Source of the DNA: Clostridiales bacterium
GTDB taxonomy: Bacteria > Bacillota > Clostridia > Christensenellales > UBA3700
Direction: 5' to 3'
NCBI GenBank assembly: GCA_014799645.1
Contig: JAAVHQ010000009.1
Coordinates: forward strand, 43,388 to 51,893
Length of the DNA: 8,506 nucleotides
Of the stretch, positions 1-6,761 are shown piece after piece. Below the pieces are notes generated by a model. That model searched no databases. It had not been told where the DNA came from and saw only the letters and a program-made list of their open reading frames with translations. Both the position numbers and the translations under genes were made by a program. Numbering within the stretch: the first letter of the stretch is position 1; every line of letters begins with the position of its first letter.

Positions 1-62
1 GGCAGTTTCCCGTCCTTGCCAATCACGCCGTTTTTTGCAATCGCTACTATTATATTTATCAT
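1..62 (-). CDS. folA: dihydrofolate reductase, N-terminal fragment (runs off left edge)
   Basis: Reading the minus strand from the ATG at 62-60 gives 20 codons, MINIIVAIAKNGVIGKDGKLP, before the window ends. This is the characteristic start of dihydrofolate reductase: a first beta strand (IIVAIA) followed by NGVIG and the LP of the LPW motif that lines the NADPH and folate pocket. DHFR reduces dihydrofolate to tetrahydrofolate in the cytoplasm, feeding thymidylate, purine and Met-tRNA formylation. The reading frame is open to the edge, so the remaining roughly 140 residues of a normal DHFR must lie outside the window. No Shine-Dalgarno sequence precedes the ATG, and a promoter -10 box lies only 7 nt upstream. 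The gene is downstream of, and on the same strand as, the SpoVB-like gene (73-bp gap), but it has its own promoter. The family call rests on a short stretch, though a very distinctive one. Confidence 0.87.
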   Translation of the reverse strand, partial: MINIIVAIAKNGVIGKDGKL

Positions 63-69
63 ATTATAT

Positions 70-98
70 ATTATAGGCTAAGACGTAATCAAAGTCAA
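70..98 (-). promoter_or_regulatory. housekeeping promoter of folA, positioned for a leaderless transcript
   Basis: On the minus strand there is a -35 TTGACT (98-93), a 17-nt spacer and a perfect -10 TATAAT (75-70). Only 7 nt (69-63) separate the -10 box from the folA ATG at 62, which puts the predicted transcription start at or within a base of the start codon. A sigma-A-type promoter is well supported by sequence; the exact start point is inferred. Confidence 0.75.
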
Positions 99-135
99 TA
101 ATACTTCCGTCAACCTTAAATTCTTAATGAAGAAA

Positions 136-1641
136 TCACAGGAACGTAGTTCTGTTTTTAAGCGCAAGTTTCTTGAAGTTGACTTTTACCGTTTTTGTCA
201 GCAGTATGAACGGAATGAACGCAACCGTGGTTATCAAACCGACAATCACAATTACGAGCATGTGCGAGTATGATGACAGAGCGCGCACGGCAAGTTTGTT
301 GACAAGCGCGATACCAAGCGAGAAGATGAGACACAGTCCGCATTTGAAAAGCGTCTTGCTCTCGATGCCCACGTATTTGTTGAGCATAATCAAATTTATT
401 GTCATTGACAGAGTATGGAATGCGCCCAGCGCGACAAAGTAAGTTTTCACGCCGAGAAGAGACGGAGTAGTCAGCACTAGTATTATCAGTATGACGCAAC
501 TTGATATATGCGAGAAAAACGTGTTGGTTTCCTTACCCATTGAATTTAGCATAGATACGACGAGGTTGTTTATACACATCGGTATCATAATTATCGCCGC
601 AAAGCTGAGATACTCGCCGCTCACCGTGTCGTCGTAGAGTACTGCGCCCAATTGCAAGCCCGAGCCTGAAAATATCGTGAAGAAGTAGCAGGCGATAAGA
701 CAGGCGAAAGTTATTGCGCCGCCGAGCGAGGATGAAAGTGATTTGACGCCTTTGCCCGCGTTGACCGATGCGATTTCGGGTATTAGCACAACGCCAAGCG
801 AGCCTATAATCGACGTGGGCGTGAATATCAAGGGCATAACCATTCCGCTTGCTCTTCCGAATTCGGCAGTCGCTTCGCTTTGCGTCAAGTTGAATTTTGA
901 CACGAGCAAAGCGGGGAGTATGAGCGATATGAAAGTCGACATAAGCGAGCCGAAGATTCGAGTGACAGTCAAGGGCGTTGCGCTCTTTGCAATCTCTCTG
1001 GCTTGCGTAGGCTTGGATATCTTTCCTTTTTTGGCGAAATAAGACACGATAATTACTACGATTACAATCAAATCGCCCGCAAGCATTGCGATAGCGTAAG
1101 CGTATTCTTTTTGTATTGCAAAGACCGCGCTTTCAAGCAAAATTATCGCAAATAGAATTTTGAGTATCTCGTCTATTAGTTCGGTTATCGAAAAAATGCC
1201 GAAATACTTTTTACCCCAAAACCAACCTCTTAGTATAGCGTAAATGCAAGTTGTCAAGAGCATTGGCAACATTATTATGAATATCTTGCGACATCTCTCG
1301 TCAGCAAAGACAAAGTCGAGTATTTGCGGGAAAATCAATATTATCGATATTATCGTCAGCGAAATCAATACTCCCGCCAAAAGGCAAGTCGAGACAGCGC
1401 CGAACTGCCGCTTGTTGTTGCCGACGGTGTCGCTTTCGGCGGTAATTCTCGACAACGTGACGGGAAGTCCCGCCGAGCAAATGCACGCGAATAGCATAAA
1501 TACGGACATACATATTTGATACAATCCGAGTATTTCCGCGCCGAGTTTGCGCGATAGATAGATTTTGAATACGAAAGACATCAGTCTTGTTGCTACTGAA
1601 ATTATGGTTACGGTTGCGAACGCTTTGAACAATTTTCTCAT
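136..1641 (-). CDS. spoVB: SpoVB/MurJ-like lipid flippase (MOP superfamily, polysaccharide-biosynthesis type)
   Basis: A 501-residue, very hydrophobic protein with about 14 predicted membrane helices, the size and topology of SpoVB/YtgP/MurJ-type exporters. Family hallmarks are visible in order: an N-terminal amphipathic helix with TRLMSFVFKIYLSRKLG (about 18-34); GLPVTLSRITAES (58-70); the cytoplasmic stretch LRGWFWGKKYFG...TELIDEILKI (137-162); TPLTVTRIFGSLMSTF (222-237); SEATAEFGRASGMVMPLIF...SLGVVLIPEIASVNA (255-295); and SMLNSMGKETN (363-373). SpoVB moves lipid-linked peptidoglycan precursors across the mother-cell-derived membrane for cortex synthesis. Paralogues of the family serve vegetative wall synthesis, so the exact member is inferred. 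The chosen ATG at 1641 matches the family N-terminus; a TTG at 1668 would add nine residues. Neither start has a visible Shine-Dalgarno sequence. The gene is divergent from a LysM gene, and the 74 bp between their start codons hold both 5' control regions. Confidence 0.88.
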   Translation of the reverse strand: MRKLFKAFATVTIISVATRLMSFVFKIYLSRKLGAEILGLYQICMSVFMLFACICSAGLPVTLSRITAESDTVGNNKRQFGAVSTCLLAGVLISLTIISIILIFPQILDFVFADERCRKIFIIMLPMLLTTCIYAILRGWFWGKKYFGIFSITELIDEILKILFAIILLESAVFAIQKEYAYAIAMLAGDLIVIVVIIVSYFAKKGKISKPTQAREIAKSATPLTVTRIFGSLMSTFISLILPALLVSKFNLTQSEATAEFGRASGMVMPLIFTPTSIIGSLGVVLIPEIASVNAGKGVKSLSSSLGGAITFACLIACYFFTIFSGSGLQLGAVLYDDTVSGEYLSFAAIIMIPMCINNLVVSMLNSMGKETNTFFSHISSCVILIILVLTTPSLLGVKTYFVALGAFHTLSMTINLIMLNKYVGIESKTLFKCGLCLIFSLGIALVNKLAVRALSSYSHMLVIVIVGLITTVAFIPFILLTKTVKVNFKKLALKNRTTFL

Positions 1642-1646
1642 ACAAT
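1618..1646 (+). promoter_or_regulatory. possible sigma-E/sigma-K promoter for the double-LysM gene
   Basis: CATACAAT at 1639-1646 matches the sigma-E -10 consensus CATACAHT at all eight positions. Extended by one base (CATACAATA) it also fits the sigma-K form CATANNNTA. Fourteen nt upstream is GAACGCT (1618-1624), which matches 5 of 7 positions of the sigma-E -35 GHATANT; an AC at 1620-1621 sits 17 nt upstream, as in sigma-K promoters. Transcription would start near 1653, giving a leader of about 63 nt. The site overlaps the first codons of the divergent spoVB-like gene. The -10 is strong and the -35 weak, so this is tentative. Confidence 0.4.
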
Positions 1647-1715
1647 ATAATATTTGGCGGTAATTCAAAATAGAATATAGAGAAGAACATTAAAAAACAA
1701 TTTGAGGATAATATT

Positions 1716-2000
1716 ATGAGCAAAATAGTTTTTAGAGTAAACAAATTGACAAATCTTGAAAAAATAGCTGAGAAATTCCATACCACGCCGCACGCAATCT
1801 CGCGATTGAACAACTTAGAAGAAGACGTTTTCGTGGGTATGCGACTTTTAATCGAGCCTTGCGAAGGTGAATACTACGTCGTGCAACCGTTCGATACTAT
1901 CACGAGCATTGCCAAAAAATTCGCAGTCAGTGAAGAGGTGATAAGGGAGTATAATTCGGATAGGGTGTTTATTGGTCAAAGGGTATTTGTAAGAAAGTAA
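1716..2000 (+). CDS. small protein of two LysM domains without signal peptide
   Basis: The 94-residue product is almost entirely two LysM peptidoglycan/GlcNAc-binding domains. Domain 1 spans about residues 6-47 (NLEKIAEKFHTTPHAISRLN ... VGMRLLI) and domain 2 about 53-93 (YYVVQPFDTITSIAKKFAVS ... YNSDRVFIGQRVFV). Both show the usual 'IA..F..s...I...N...(i).G..l.i' spacing. There is no signal peptide, membrane segment or catalytic domain. In spore formers, cytoplasmically made LysM proteins such as SafA bind the forming cortex or coat from the mother-cell side, and the divergent spoVB-like neighbour and the mother-cell-type promoter fit that role, but this is inference. The start is set by GAGGA at 1704-1708, 7 nt before the ATG. 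The gene ends directly at an intrinsic terminator. Other possible roles include an adaptor for a wall hydrolase. Confidence 0.88.
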   Translation: MSKIVFRVNKLTNLEKIAEKFHTTPHAISRLNNLEEDVFVGMRLLIEPCEGEYYVVQPFDTITSIAKKFAVSEEVIREYNSDRVFIGQRVFVRK

Positions 2001-2029
2001 AAAACAGCAAGCGTTTTGCTTGCTGTTTT
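2001..2029. terminator. bidirectional Rho-independent terminator
   Basis: A perfect 12-bp stem (2001-2012 AAAACAGCAAGC, 2018-2029 GCTTGCTGTTTT) encloses the loop GTTTT. It is flanked by T-runs in both directions: TTTTT at 2026-2030 on the plus strand and the complement of the A-run at 1999-2004 on the minus strand. It lies immediately after the LysM stop codon and 20 bp beyond the stop of the large convergent lipoprotein gene, so it should end both transcripts. Confidence 0.93.
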
Positions 2030-2049
2030 TATTTTTGATTGTTTAGAGA

Positions 2050-5000
2050 TTATTTTCCGAACTGGTCTCTCTTGCTATTGGACGAGCCGGAAGCTCTTGC
2101 GCCCTTGCCACTCTTGACAAGTTTCTTCTTTCTCTTTGGAGCAAACTTCTTGATGAGATAGATTACTACGATTATGACGATTATGCCGCTGACTGCGCCA
2201 AGCGAGATGTATAGCCACATCATAGAATTGGTCTTTGGTTCATCGTCAGTGCCAGTATCATTATTTTCGGGCTCTGCAGTAGAGTCGTCGGAAGTGAATA
2301 CGATACGGAAGTTTTGTTTTGCAGCTTCGTCGTTCTTAAGCTGACTGTTGAGAGAGTTGTCGAGTTTAGCAACTTCGCTGTCGCTCAAAAGTTTATAACG
2401 AGTGCCGGAGTAGTTGGCGTCGGTGATTTCTTTGTAGTCGTCGCCGTCTTTGTAGTAATTGCCGTTTGCATCTTCGCCGTATTGGTCTTTACGAGCAATG
2501 AAGTCAGCCTCGTCGATTTCATCAACGGAGAAGTTGTCTACGAATACGTAACCCGTCATACGGTAGTCTTCGCTATCGAATCCAAGACCTACGCTCAACG
2601 TAGCGGTCGTCGAAGATATATCGTCTTCCGCATAGATATAGAAAGCGTATTCCGTCCACTTGCCGATTTTCTCAACGCCGTCTTCATAGGTCGAGGTGTT
2701 GACAATTCTGGACTTGTCGTAGTCTTCGGATTCGGAGTTGAGTTTTCTTCCGAATTCATAAGTCTTGTTGTTTGCTTTCAACGTAATAGTTGCAGTCGGA
2801 ACAAAGTATTCGTCTACCTCCTCCGTCGAAGCGAGTTTGTAGGTCAATACCCAAACGCTTATCTTGTAGTATTTTCCGCTCGAAATTGTCGCGCTGTTGG
2901 AAGTATAAGCGTACGAAGTGTTTTCCTTGTTGTAGATTACAAGCGCTCTGTCGCCGATAGTCGTTTCGCTGTCGTTGAAGATAGCGTTGTATACCGCCAA
3001 ATCCTCAGGCTTGTCAGTGTCAAGATCTATATCGGAGAAGTCCGTTTTATTCTTGTCGATTACGCCTACAATCAAAGAGTCGTCGTCGCTCGGAGCGTCA
3101 GAATCTACGAGAGAACCGTTGAAATTCTTAGGAGCGACAATACTGCTGTCAGAGGTATCTACGTCGTCAAAAGAATCAACGAGCCACGACTGAGTAAGGA
3201 AACGGAAGTTTTCAGGTTTCTCATTCTTAGAAGCGTTTTCGAATACTTTCGAATCAACTGTGCCGTAAGTCAAGTGAGTAAAGAATACGGTGCAATCGTC
3301 GGGGGATAGACCCTTCGCGCCTGCTGCAAGCGTGAGCGTAACCGATACGCTGGAAATGCCCGTCTCAACAAAGATAGAGTATTCATGCCAAGCGCCGTCG
3401 CCGTCGATTACTGCGTATTTATAATCCGAATCGGTTGCAGTAACTGTACTCAAAACGATACTGAACTGGTCTCCGTCGTTTGCCTTTGCCCAAATCTTGA
3501 ATTCATAGAAGGAATTTGCGCTGAGCGAAATGGTGTTGGACTTAAATCCAAGCATATCCATTCCTGCATCGTCGTTTTTCTTGATTGCAAGCACATTCTT
3601 GTGCTTATCGTAGGAAAGATAACTTTCCGCGCCCTCGTAGAACTTCGACGTGTCGGATACGCCCAAAGCGTCCGCTTGATCTTGATTATCGAGGTTGAAA
3701 ATACCTGCCATATTCGGGTAGACTTCGAGAGGTTCGTCAGCGTTAGGCTTTGTAATCTTCGAAGAGTCGGTGGAAGACCAACCGGTAGGAAGACCCAAGA
3801 CAGGATATTGCTTCCAATCGTCTCCGAAGAGGTTGATTGTCGCGCTTATATCGGTATAGTTGAAGAAGCCGTTGGAGGAAACTTCACTGCTAGAACCGGA
3901 GTTTGCCAAAGAAACCTTGTTGACTACGGAGCTTGTGCTAGCCGACGTATAACCGCTGTATGAAAGTTTTTCAATATAGATTGAAGAGACGAATCCATAG
4001 CCCATTGTAAGCGTGGAGTAGTCGCTACCGTTACCGCTACCCAAAGAGATGGAAATAGCAAGTTTTGTATCTTCGATTTCCGCGCCAAGTACGTAGAACG
4101 TAATGAGCGTGTAGTCGTTATAGCCTTTTAGCGAATCGAGATTTTCCGTATTGAGGTTGGAGAAACTCGAAACTGAAGTATACGCCTTAGAGAAGTTTTT
4201 ACCGTCGTAAGGCTTTTCGTCGTAGTCCTTGTTGTATTTGAGAAGTTCTATGTTCAAGCCCTTGCTTGTATCTACGTCGATGGTTTTAATATACATAGAT
4301 ATAGCGTAAGCCTCGTTAGCCTTAATGGTAGTTGGCAAAAGTTTTGAAGTATCAATCATTTCTCCTTCATTCGGAGCGGTCAAGGTGGAGAGAACCGTCG
4401 AAGTAGGATAGTAGTTGTTGATAGCGAGCACGTCTGATTTGAAGATGTCGGACGCGTCGATTACCGGCATACCCGGATTTTTATCTTCTGTGAAGTATTC
4501 GTCGGCTACAAAGTTTTTCGTGTCGATTACTTTTGCAACTGAGCGGTTTGCAATCACGTCTTTTTCGTTTTGAATAGCGAAGTCATTCAAAGATATGGAT
4601 TCCATATTTTCTTCGGAAGTATAAAGACTGATTTTTGTTTGAGTATTAGTACCGCTTTGAGCGTTGTAAGTCTCGCTTGTGATTTCATTGAGCGAGAGGC
4701 TGTCGAAGAGAACCGCGCCGTACGCAAGCGTATCTACGTCGTCTTTACCGCCCCAGCCGAGCCACAATTCAAGATAGAGAGAAGTAGCGCGGAATTGGTT
4801 TGCCTGAACGTAGAAGGTATATTTAGTCCAATTGTCGTGAGAGTCGGCATTCAATACGTAGCCGTTACTGTCTTCGTTCGTACCGTCGGTAAGTCTAATC
4901 GTAGCGTTGCCTTTCGTGACGTACGTTCTTGCCCAAATGCTTACTTCATAGTATTTGTTGGTATCGAAATTCATAGCGACCGACGAGCGATAACCGAACG

Positions 5001-6129
5001 CAGTCGGGTTTTCGCCTTTGCTTTGCATATAGAGCATTCTCGTACCTATCGACGTTTCAGGAGTTGTCAAATCGGCAAGAGTTTTGCCCTCATTTTGCAA
5101 CAAAGCGTTGAGGTGAGTGAGGGAAGACGTATTGCTGAAATTATTCGTGTCGATAATACCTCTTACCGTGTCGGTGGATGAAGTGCTTGCCGTATCGCCC
5201 GAGCCGAAACCTGCTACAAGGGAGTATTTGGACGGAGTATACGGAATTGAAGTCGTAGAAGATGCGAAGTCAAACTCAGCGTTTGCCGTCTTCATAGAGT
5301 ATTTAGCGACGTTTGCGCTTAATTGTACCTTGTCGTAATCCGCTTTTGTGAAAGCGACCGCATCACTATCGTCTTCGTCGACTTCGGATACTTTTTCAAG
5401 AACTACGTTGTCAAAGAATGCGTAACCCTTGCTCATGTGTCCGCTTGTCGTAGAGCCTGTACCGTTGGAAAGAACAACGGAAAGAGTACCGCTTGAAAGT
5501 TCGGAAGTTTCGATATACAAAACGTACGTCTTCCATTCGCCTTGAGTGTTGATTGCTTCCCAGTTGGCTTCCGCGCTTCCGCTTACGCTGATGTATGCGC
5601 CTGCAAGAGCGTCGGTGTTGTCGGCGTCAAGTATGGTCTTGACGTCTATCGACAATTTATAATAGCTGTTTATGTCGAGGGAGTGCGACGTGGAAGTGTA
5701 CTTATACGACGTAGCAACTTTGTTATAAATCATAAGGATGTTGTCGTCGTCAAGTTCTTTATTGCCGTTCTCACTGGAAATGCCTCGACCGGGAGATTCG
5801 ATTTCAATGTCCGAATATTTTCTCTTCAAACTCTTCCAAGCCTTAGTAGCAGAGCTTACTACGCCGCTTCTTAGATTTGATTCGCCCGAAGGAGTAGCGG
5901 AAGAGGAGCTCGAAGAGCCTACCGCGCCCGTCCAAGAGCTGGGAGAAGAAAGTTCGGAGTTTTCACCGGTACTGCTGAAAGTACCGTTTGTGAACAACAA
6001 ACTTGAAGTGCTTGTGTCGCCGCCATTCTCATCTTCGTCGTCTTTGTCGCACGCAACGGCAAACATCGTAAAGATAAGACAAACCGTCAACATCAACGCT
6101 GTTAAGATAAAAAGTCTTTTCTTGTTCAT
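2050..6129 (-). CDS. giant modular surface lipoprotein with five CBM-like modules and a C-terminal membrane anchor
   Basis: A 1359-residue protein. Residues 1-26 form a lipoprotein signal peptide (KKR, hydrophobic core, then AVAC with Cys27 as the lipidated residue), followed by an acidic Asp/Glu tract (28-35). Five divergent copies of one module then follow, at about 131-248, 364-484, 566-726, 846-965 and 1062-1205. Each has 'IYNK..tSy.YtS', then 'YYkiSvwvkT', a central 'W.eYtfYv' strand and a closing 'GyvFfDn..l..i', as in galactose-binding-like/CBM4-type beta sandwiches. Linkers share a 'GiIDT.nF' motif (323-332, 534-540, 1022-1031). No catalytic domain is seen. The C-terminus has an acidic spacer, one membrane helix (about 1303-1327) and a 32-residue Lys/Arg-rich tail, with no LPXTG. 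It probably lies on the cell surface and binds glycans or wall polymer; the ligand is unknown. An AAGGTGG site (6140-6134), 4 nt from the ATG, fixes the start. I do not recognise a named family. Confidence 0.9.
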   Translation of the reverse strand: MNKKRLFILTALMLTVCLIFTMFAVACDKDDEDENGGDTSTSSLLFTNGTFSSTGENSELSSPSSWTGAVGSSSSSSATPSGESNLRSGVVSSATKAWKSLKRKYSDIEIESPGRGISSENGNKELDDDNILMIYNKVATSYKYTSTSHSLDINSYYKLSIDVKTILDADNTDALAGAYISVSGSAEANWEAINTQGEWKTYVLYIETSELSSGTLSVVLSNGTGSTTSGHMSKGYAFFDNVVLEKVSEVDEDDSDAVAFTKADYDKVQLSANVAKYSMKTANAEFDFASSTTSIPYTPSKYSLVAGFGSGDTASTSSTDTVRGIIDTNNFSNTSSLTHLNALLQNEGKTLADLTTPETSIGTRMLYMQSKGENPTAFGYRSSVAMNFDTNKYYEVSIWARTYVTKGNATIRLTDGTNEDSNGYVLNADSHDNWTKYTFYVQANQFRATSLYLELWLGWGGKDDVDTLAYGAVLFDSLSLNEITSETYNAQSGTNTQTKISLYTSEENMESISLNDFAIQNEKDVIANRSVAKVIDTKNFVADEYFTEDKNPGMPVIDASDIFKSDVLAINNYYPTSTVLSTLTAPNEGEMIDTSKLLPTTIKANEAYAISMYIKTIDVDTSKGLNIELLKYNKDYDEKPYDGKNFSKAYTSVSSFSNLNTENLDSLKGYNDYTLITFYVLGAEIEDTKLAISISLGSGNGSDYSTLTMGYGFVSSIYIEKLSYSGYTSASTSSVVNKVSLANSGSSSEVSSNGFFNYTDISATINLFGDDWKQYPVLGLPTGWSSTDSSKITKPNADEPLEVYPNMAGIFNLDNQDQADALGVSDTSKFYEGAESYLSYDKHKNVLAIKKNDDAGMDMLGFKSNTISLSANSFYEFKIWAKANDGDQFSIVLSTVTATDSDYKYAVIDGDGAWHEYSIFVETGISSVSVTLTLAAGAKGLSPDDCTVFFTHLTYGTVDSKVFENASKNEKPENFRFLTQSWLVDSFDDVDTSDSSIVAPKNFNGSLVDSDAPSDDDSLIVGVIDKNKTDFSDIDLDTDKPEDLAVYNAIFNDSETTIGDRALVIYNKENTSYAYTSNSATISSGKYYKISVWVLTYKLASTEEVDEYFVPTATITLKANNKTYEFGRKLNSESEDYDKSRIVNTSTYEDGVEKIGKWTEYAFYIYAEDDISSTTATLSVGLGFDSEDYRMTGYVFVDNFSVDEIDEADFIARKDQYGEDANGNYYKDGDDYKEITDANYSGTRYKLLSDSEVAKLDNSLNSQLKNDEAAKQNFRIVFTSDDSTAEPENNDTGTDDEPKTNSMMWLYISLGAVSGIIVIIVVIYLIKKFAPKRKKKLVKSGKGARASGSSNSKRDQFGK

Positions 6130-6189
6130 TTGACCACCTTTATATAATAAATAATAATATTATTATAATAATTTACAATAATCTTAATT

Positions 6190-6218
6190 ATTATATATTA
6201 CATTAATTAAAAAATCAA
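6190..6218 (-). promoter_or_regulatory. sigma-A-type promoter of the giant lipoprotein gene
   Basis: On the minus strand there is a -35 TTGATT (6218-6213), a 17-nt spacer (6212-6196) and a perfect -10 TATAAT (6195-6190). Transcription would begin near 6183, leaving a leader of about 54 nt that is almost pure A/T and contains the self-complementary AATAATATTATT, before the AAGGTGG ribosome-binding site at 6140-6134. No operator or riboswitch is evident. Confidence 0.72.
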
Positions 6219-6243
6219 TCATATTGACACATATTTTTACACT

Positions 6244-6408
6244 TTATGCACCGACATTGTATAGCACTGTGCCTTTCGCCCTAACGACTAGGACGCCCTC
6301 GGGGTCACGTACGGAAAGTACGCTCACCGCTCGGTTGCCGTCGCACGGACAAAAATCACAGCACTCTCCAAAGTCTAGACAAGCGTTGATTAAATTGTTT
6401 TTGACCAT
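6244..6408 (-). CDS. possible 54-residue Cys-rich hypothetical protein
   Basis: A short reading frame starts at an ATG at 6408 behind a well-placed GGAG (5-nt spacing) and ends with TAA at 6246-6244. The product is unrecognised. Its N-terminal half carries a tight cysteine cluster, CLDFGECCDFCPC (five Cys within residues 10-22), and the rest is short and beta-like (AVSVLSVRDPEGVLVVRAKG). The Cys cluster could bind a metal or Fe-S centre, but this is only a guess. A longer form from a GTG at 6450 would add CGEC, but that GTG lies inside a palindromic repeat. The segment is noticeably more G/C-rich than the AT-rich DNA on both sides, as expected for coding DNA. It sits upstream of the giant lipoprotein gene on the same strand, and that gene has its own promoter. 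The opposite strand is also open over this length, so a non-coding explanation remains possible. Confidence 0.42.
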   Translation of the reverse strand: MVKNNLINACLDFGECCDFCPCDGNRAVSVLSVRDPEGVLVVRAKGTVLYNVGA

Positions 6409-6444
6409 TTTTACTCCGCACTCGCCACAGGCTTGGTTTTTATT

Positions 6445-6482
6445 TGTCACCTCGACAGAAGTGGAGAGGTCTCATTTCGAAA
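6445..6482. repeat. short interspersed palindromic repeat (TGTCA...CTCGAC...GAGAGGTCTC type)
   Basis: The segment begins TTGTCACCTCGAC and ends GAGAGGTCTCATTTCGAAA. It can fold as CTCGAC (6451-6456), loop AGAA, GTGGAG (6461-6466), or alternatively pair ACCTC (6449-6453) with GAGGT (6466-6470). From memory, this layout resembles short palindromic units scattered between genes in many gut Firmicutes and Bacteroidetes, which when translated give nonsense ending in SHFETLE-like strings; the plus-strand frame here reads VERSHFETLED. There is a single copy in the window, so the interspersed nature is inferred rather than shown. Confidence 0.55.
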
Positions 6483-6539
6483 CATTAGAAGATTAAAATT
6501 TGCTGAAAATTAGGATAGAATCGCAATGTTTGGGCGCGA

Positions 6540-6645
6540 GGTGTGGATTTGCTTTATTATTGTCGTTAGTTTTTGGTTTAGAAAATAATCGATTTCTATG
6601 TTATTTTCGCTAAAAAATAACTCTATTAAGAAAGCAAACCACACC
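6540..6645. repeat. about 106-bp imperfect palindrome in a gene-free stretch
   Basis: The outer arms are GGTGTGGATTTGCTTT (6540-6555) and AAAGCAAACCACACC (6631-6645), complementary except for one bulged A. The inner arms GAAAATAA (6581-6588) and TTATTTTC (6601-6608) are perfect and flank a 12-nt loop. Between them, GTTAGTTTTTGG (about 6565-6576) pairs with CTAAAAAATAAC (6610-6621) at 10 of 12 positions. No open reading frame of note crosses it and no T-run follows it, so it is not a standard terminator. The surrounding 6497-6761 is otherwise AT-rich with short direct repeats (ACCCTCAAA at 6655-6663 and in the 6704-6712 area), and no gene is seen. Confidence 0.65.
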
Positions 6646-6761
6646 GGAAGCACAACCCTCAAACCAAATAAAAATCTAAATGCAAATACTCTTTCCGCTC
6701 AAACCCTCAAATAAATTAGATTTTATAAATAAAAACTGAAATATTACTTAGAATAAGTCCG

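Noticed and set aside
1301..1813. Minus-strand 170-codon frame overlapping the starts of spoVB and the LysM gene
   Set aside because: It overlaps two well-supported genes in other frames, and its product has no family features.
1303..2000. Possibility that the LysM gene is a truncated wall hydrolase
   Set aside because: Two complete LysM domains are followed by a stop and an immediate perfect terminator, with its own ribosome-binding site. No remnant of a catalytic domain is found on either side.
2050..2160. C-terminus of the giant lipoprotein as a sortase signal
   Set aside because: There is a hydrophobic helix and a basic tail, but no LPXTG-like motif before the helix, and the 32-residue tail is far longer than in sorting signals.
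2314..3309. Long plus-strand open frame (331 codons) opposite the giant lipoprotein gene
   Set aside because: It is a by-product of the codon bias of the opposite strand. The product is Val/Arg-rich without domains, and the minus-strand protein has a signal peptide, repeats and a good ribosome-binding site.
4570..5181. Plus-strand open frame of 203 codons
   Set aside because: Same reason: it is antisense to a repeat module of the lipoprotein, with no recognisable domain and no ribosome-binding site of note.
6224..6244. TTGACA on the plus strand as a promoter -35
   Set aside because: No -10 box occurs at 16-18 nt, and no plus-strand gene follows within reach.
6224..6496. Plus-strand 90-codon frame opposite the Cys-rich ORF
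   Set aside because: Its end (VERSHFETLED) is the familiar nonsense translation of an interspersed palindromic repeat, its composition is Ser/Thr/Pro-rich, and it has no plausible ribosome-binding site.
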